From Bacteroidales bacterium (GTDB taxonomy: Bacteria > Bacteroidota > Bacteroidia > Bacteroidales > F082), in the NCBI GenBank assembly GCA_023229135.1, contig JALNZT010000002.1, positions 1-64,000 on the forward strand: a DNA stretch of 64,000 bases, in the 5' to 3' direction. Made by a program: the position numbers and the translations under genes. The notes beneath the pieces are model-generated. The model was not told the DNA's origin. It ran no database searches and saw only the letters and a program-made list of their open reading frames with translations. Positions 61,611-64,000 of the stretch are shown here, one piece after another. The stretch's first letter is position 1. Each line of letters begins with the position of its first letter.

Positions 61611-62474
61611 TTATTCAACGATAATCTTGCGCGTGATCTGTTGGCCATTGACAATTGCCGACACAAAATACATTCCGGGCTCTAAGGCTTTAGTTTCAAA
61701 AGCAGTTTGACCGGTTTTCGTAGGTTGGATTTTTTGAAGCAACTGTCCGGAAGTGTTGAATAAACTTACTGCTTCAATTTTAAACGGTGAATCCACAAAC
61801 AGTTTTGAGCCACGTTTTACAGGATTGGGTTTGATCCGCAAGGCAGAAGCTTCAAAGTTTTCGCTTTGGCCTACTGTTGTTTTATAGCAATCGGTTTCGT
61901 AAGGAGAAATATATTGCAGTTCTCCTTGATCGTGAAAGCATAATAACTCCCAAAATGGACAAACGATACAATATTCGTAGCCTGAATATAAGGGACCGCT
62001 ATGGCTACCAATACCTTCGATCCAGATTTCCTGAGGCCAGTCGTGATCGCCCAAATGCCAGCGTTTACGCATCATACCAAAATATTCCACGGTATCAATA
62101 TCATAGACGGTTAAAGGAAAGGCGTCAAAACAAAAAATATTCACTATTGAAATAGTATCACCAATTTCCAGGTTGAAGTCGTATAAAACGCCCTCACTGT
62201 TTCCCGGCTGAATGTAATATACAACATTGGATTCTTCACGCAACAAACCGTTGTAGTGCTGTGTTTGCAGTGAATCCATTGAAACCCAAATTTTTTGGTA
62301 AGTCATATCATTGACGACAGAATCACCTGCAATCCAAAAAATTTCTGTGACGTACGATTGCGGCATACCACTTGCTAAAACATTCCATTGCTTATCTGGC
62401 GTAACAAAATTTTGAGCTGTGAGCACAAGCTGAAAAGCTATCGCTGTGATTGTAAGTAGGAAAATACGTTTCAT
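61611..62474 (-). CDS. Secreted protein with T9SS type A sorting domain
   Basis: This 287-aa protein has a signal peptide (IFLLTITAIAFQLVLTAQ). The body is rich in aromatic and acidic residues (YVTEIFWIAGDSVVNDMTYQ, CPFWELLCFHDQGELQ) with no known family. The last ~75 residues form a type IX secretion sorting domain: LRIKPNPVKRGSKLFVDS, AVSLFNTSGQLLQKIQPT and ALEPGMYFVSAIVNGQQITR. It is therefore exported through the T9SS and probably attached to the surface. Confidence 0.88.
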   Translation of the reverse strand: MKRIFLLTITAIAFQLVLTAQNFVTPDKQWNVLASGMPQSYVTEIFWIAGDSVVNDMTYQKIWVSMDSLQTQHYNGLLREESNVVYYIQPGNSEGVLYDFNLEIGDTISIVNIFCFDAFPLTVYDIDTVEYFGMMRKRWHLGDHDWPQEIWIEGIGSHSGPLYSGYEYCIVCPFWELLCFHDQGELQYISPYETDCYKTTVGQSENFEASALRIKPNPVKRGSKLFVDSPFKIEAVSLFNTSGQLLQKIQPTKTGQTAFETKALEPGMYFVSAIVNGQQITRKIIVE

Positions 62475-62748
62475 GGCGGTAAGTTTTAATTTTGGTTAAA
62501 CAGAAGCTTCAAAGATACTATAAATCAGGTTTTTTCACAAGGCTATCAGAAGTTTAATGACGAAGCTATAGCTTTGAGAGCAAGTCGAAAAAATATAGAT
62601 GTAGCTCCTAAAAGTATAACCGACTTCTTTTTTAAGCAATAAATAATGGTTTTTTTGTTTGTCAAATCTTCTTCTTTAAATTATTCAAAAAAATTATGAT
62701 GTTTTAAACAAAAGAAAATCAATTGTTTAAGTTTTTTTATGAATTATA
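62475..62748. other. Intergenic stretch without a recognised gene
   Basis: About 275 bp of AT-rich sequence between divergent genes. I see no open frame of note, no tRNA and no strong hairpin. The promoter of the rightward gene follows at 62749. Confidence 0.5.
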
Positions 62749-62780
62749 TTGCACAAACAGAAGTATTTGTACTACTTTTG
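62749..62780 (+). promoter_or_regulatory. Promoter of the TolC-type gene
   Basis: TTG (62749-62751) and TACTTTTG (62773-62780) are 21 nt apart, matching the Bacteroidota consensus. The start site is expected near 62786, inside the palindrome that follows. Confidence 0.7.
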
Positions 62781-62782
62781 CG

Positions 62783-62798
62783 TAGTTAATATTAACTA
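62783..62798 (+). promoter_or_regulatory. 16-bp perfect palindrome, probable operator
   Basis: TAGTTAATATTAACTA is a perfect palindrome lying 3-18 nt after the -7 box, across the expected start site. The placement is that of a repressor operator. Its symmetry and size resemble TetR- or MarR-type sites, which often control efflux genes; the downstream gene carries a TolC-type domain. Confidence 0.6.
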
Positions 62799-62865
62799 AC
62801 CGGTCTGAATTTTGAATTTGGTTCATAAGCAGACGAAAACATGATCAAGATAAAAACAGAGTAGT

Positions 62866-64000
62866 ATGGATCGAATAAACAGCTTTAAAAAGTTAATTTT
62901 TATGTTGGTTTTATTTCCTACATTTTTGCTGGGGCAGAATCCTTTAAAAATAGGAATCAGTAAAGATGCCGCTACCGGCGAATTTGAAGCCCTGTCGCGC
63001 GAGATAAAATCAGAAATAGAAGCCTTGACACAGGCCCGTGGGGGAGTTGTGTTTAAAGAGGTTACTGCGGAATGGCAAGTTGATAAGGTGAGCGAAAATC
63101 TCCATGAGTTGTTGGAAGATCCGGAAACGGATATTGTCATCACCCTGGGTTTTCTGTCGTCCAATGCAGCGGCGCAACTACCCGCTTATCCCAAGCCGGT
63201 AATTGCCGCAACCCTTTTAGACCAGACACTTCAAGGGCTTGTTGCGCAAGCAGATAGCGGCAGTGGCATTACGAATTTCACCTATATCCCTTCGATGATT
63301 AGGCTGAAAGACGATATGCTGGCTTTTCACGATTTGTTCGGGTTTAAGCATCTGGCAGTACTTATTCCGGAGCCGCTTTATACGAATTTTCAGCCGCTTC
63401 TTCAGTTTTTTAGCCAGCAAGAGCACGATTTTGAGCTTAGTTTTATTCCGGTAGGTTCAGCTAGTAAAGAAGCGCTTGAACACCTGCCCTCATCAATAGA
63501 GGCTGCTTTTGTTCTGCCGATGGTTCATTACCGCCCGGCTGAAATAGCAGCGCTTTATGCTGAGCTGAACATGAGGCAGATTCCAACTCTTGCAGCGAGC
63601 GGTCCGGGCGATTTGCAACTGGGTGCCAGCCTGACTTTCACGCCACAGTTTACGCTCCTACAAATGGCACGTGAGGTGGCTTTGCGGGTTTTAAAAGTAA
63701 GAGAAGGCATCAATCTATCTGAAATTCCACTTAGCCGCCACCAGAATAAACGTACGCCATTGGTTAATATGGAGAGCATGCGAAAAATCGGGAAATTCCC
63801 GGCAAAGTGGCAGAAGCTGGAAGATGCCATACTTATCAATATCGAGAAGATGCCCGGTGAAAGTCTTGAGCTGCGACAGGCCATAGCCTTGGCTTTAGAA
63901 AATAACCTGAAAGGAAAAATTACCGACAAGGATTTGCTGATGGCCCAAAAAGATGTGCGTATTGCCAAAGCAAACATAATGCCTCAGATAGAAGTTTCCG
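62866..64000 (+). CDS. Substrate-binding-like region fused to TolC-type efflux domain (partial)
   Basis: The frame from ATG 62866 is open to the window end (378 codons). It starts with a signal peptide (LIFMLVLFPTFLLGQ). Residues about 25-320 (PLKIGISKDAATGEFEALSR, DIVITLGFLSSNAAAQL, ASGPGDLQLGASLTFTPQF) look like an ABC-type periplasmic substrate-binding fold. From about 325 the text changes to LELRQAIALALENNLKGKI and LLMAQKDVRIAKANIMPQI, the start of an outer-membrane efflux (OEP/TolC) domain. A fusion of this kind is unusual. The gene has a consensus promoter and an operator-like palindrome upstream. Confidence 0.78.
   Translation, partial: MDRINSFKKLIFMLVLFPTFLLGQNPLKIGISKDAATGEFEALSREIKSEIEALTQARGGVVFKEVTAEWQVDKVSENLHELLEDPETDIVITLGFLSSNAAAQLPAYPKPVIAATLLDQTLQGLVAQADSGSGITNFTYIPSMIRLKDDMLAFHDLFGFKHLAVLIPEPLYTNFQPLLQFFSQQEHDFELSFIPVGSASKEALEHLPSSIEAAFVLPMVHYRPAEIAALYAELNMRQIPTLAASGPGDLQLGASLTFTPQFTLLQMAREVALRVLKVREGINLSEIPLSRHQNKRTPLVNMESMRKIGKFPAKWQKLEDAILINIEKMPGESLELRQAIALALENNLKGKITDKDLLMAQKDVRIAKANIMPQIEVS

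Overview
The window comes from a Bacteroidota chromosome (class Bacteroidia; the order cannot be settled from this stretch). Four things support this. The gene order rpsU-xerC-hpf-tRNA(Thr,Tyr,Gly,Thr)-tuf-tRNA(Trp)-secE-nusG-rplKAJL-rpoB-rpoC-DUF3467 is the one seen in this phylum. Promoters follow the TTG / TAnnTTTG pattern of the Bacteroidota sigma factor. TonB-dependent receptors occur with DUF4249 and carboxypeptidase-regulatory domains. One protein carries a C-terminal type IX secretion sorting domain.

Layout. 1-15233 (minus strand) is the transcription/translation core: DUF3467, RNA polymerase beta' and beta, L7/L12, L10, L1, L11, NusG, SecE, tRNA-Trp, EF-Tu, four more tRNAs, a hibernation factor, XerC and S21. 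Strong hairpins sit at several gene boundaries (rpsU/xerC, tuf/tRNA-Trp, rplL/rpoB, rpoB/rpoC), which suggests stepwise attenuation or processing; rpoB starts with TTG. 15265-18578 holds a DPP IV-like peptidase and a Na+/Ca2+ exchanger. 18766-19429 is the most unusual stretch: one promoter, five tandem ~70-bp chimeric tRNA-Val-like units each with a perfect hairpin, one intact tRNA-Val(GAC), a terminator, and a further hairpin-bearing tRNA-Val copy with its own terminator. 19576-35831 is mostly housekeeping (transporter, pfkA, DEAD-box and SNF2 helicases, MFS, folC, tRNA-Arg, tRNA-Ser, acyltransferase, glycosyltransferase, aroQ), with a collapsed toxin-antitoxin remnant at 21467-21844.

35996-38652 is a TPP riboswitch with a TonB-dependent receptor, presumably for thiamine uptake. 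It is followed by acetyl-CoA synthetase, a beta-propeller/SPFH gene pair, smpB and a secreted thioredoxin. 43893-50205 (minus) is a tightly packed four-gene outer-membrane operon (unknown secreted protein, STN-type TonB receptor, DUF4249 lipoprotein, MG2-like protein). 50506-51173 is a HEPN/MNT pair whose HEPN gene is frameshifted. 51361-57022 carries two lipoproteins, a LysM/periplasmic-binding protein and guaA.

57163-59317 is a decayed AT-rich restriction-modification island (XRE regulator, truncated methyltransferase, Mrr nuclease with a RAMA-like domain, a gene with an in-frame stop, a small protein). 59484-62474 encodes surface proteins. The right edge holds the start of a plus-strand gene joining a substrate-binding-like region to a TolC-type domain, with a 16-bp perfect palindrome just after its promoter.

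All calls come from reading the sequence; no alignment, folding or database search was run.
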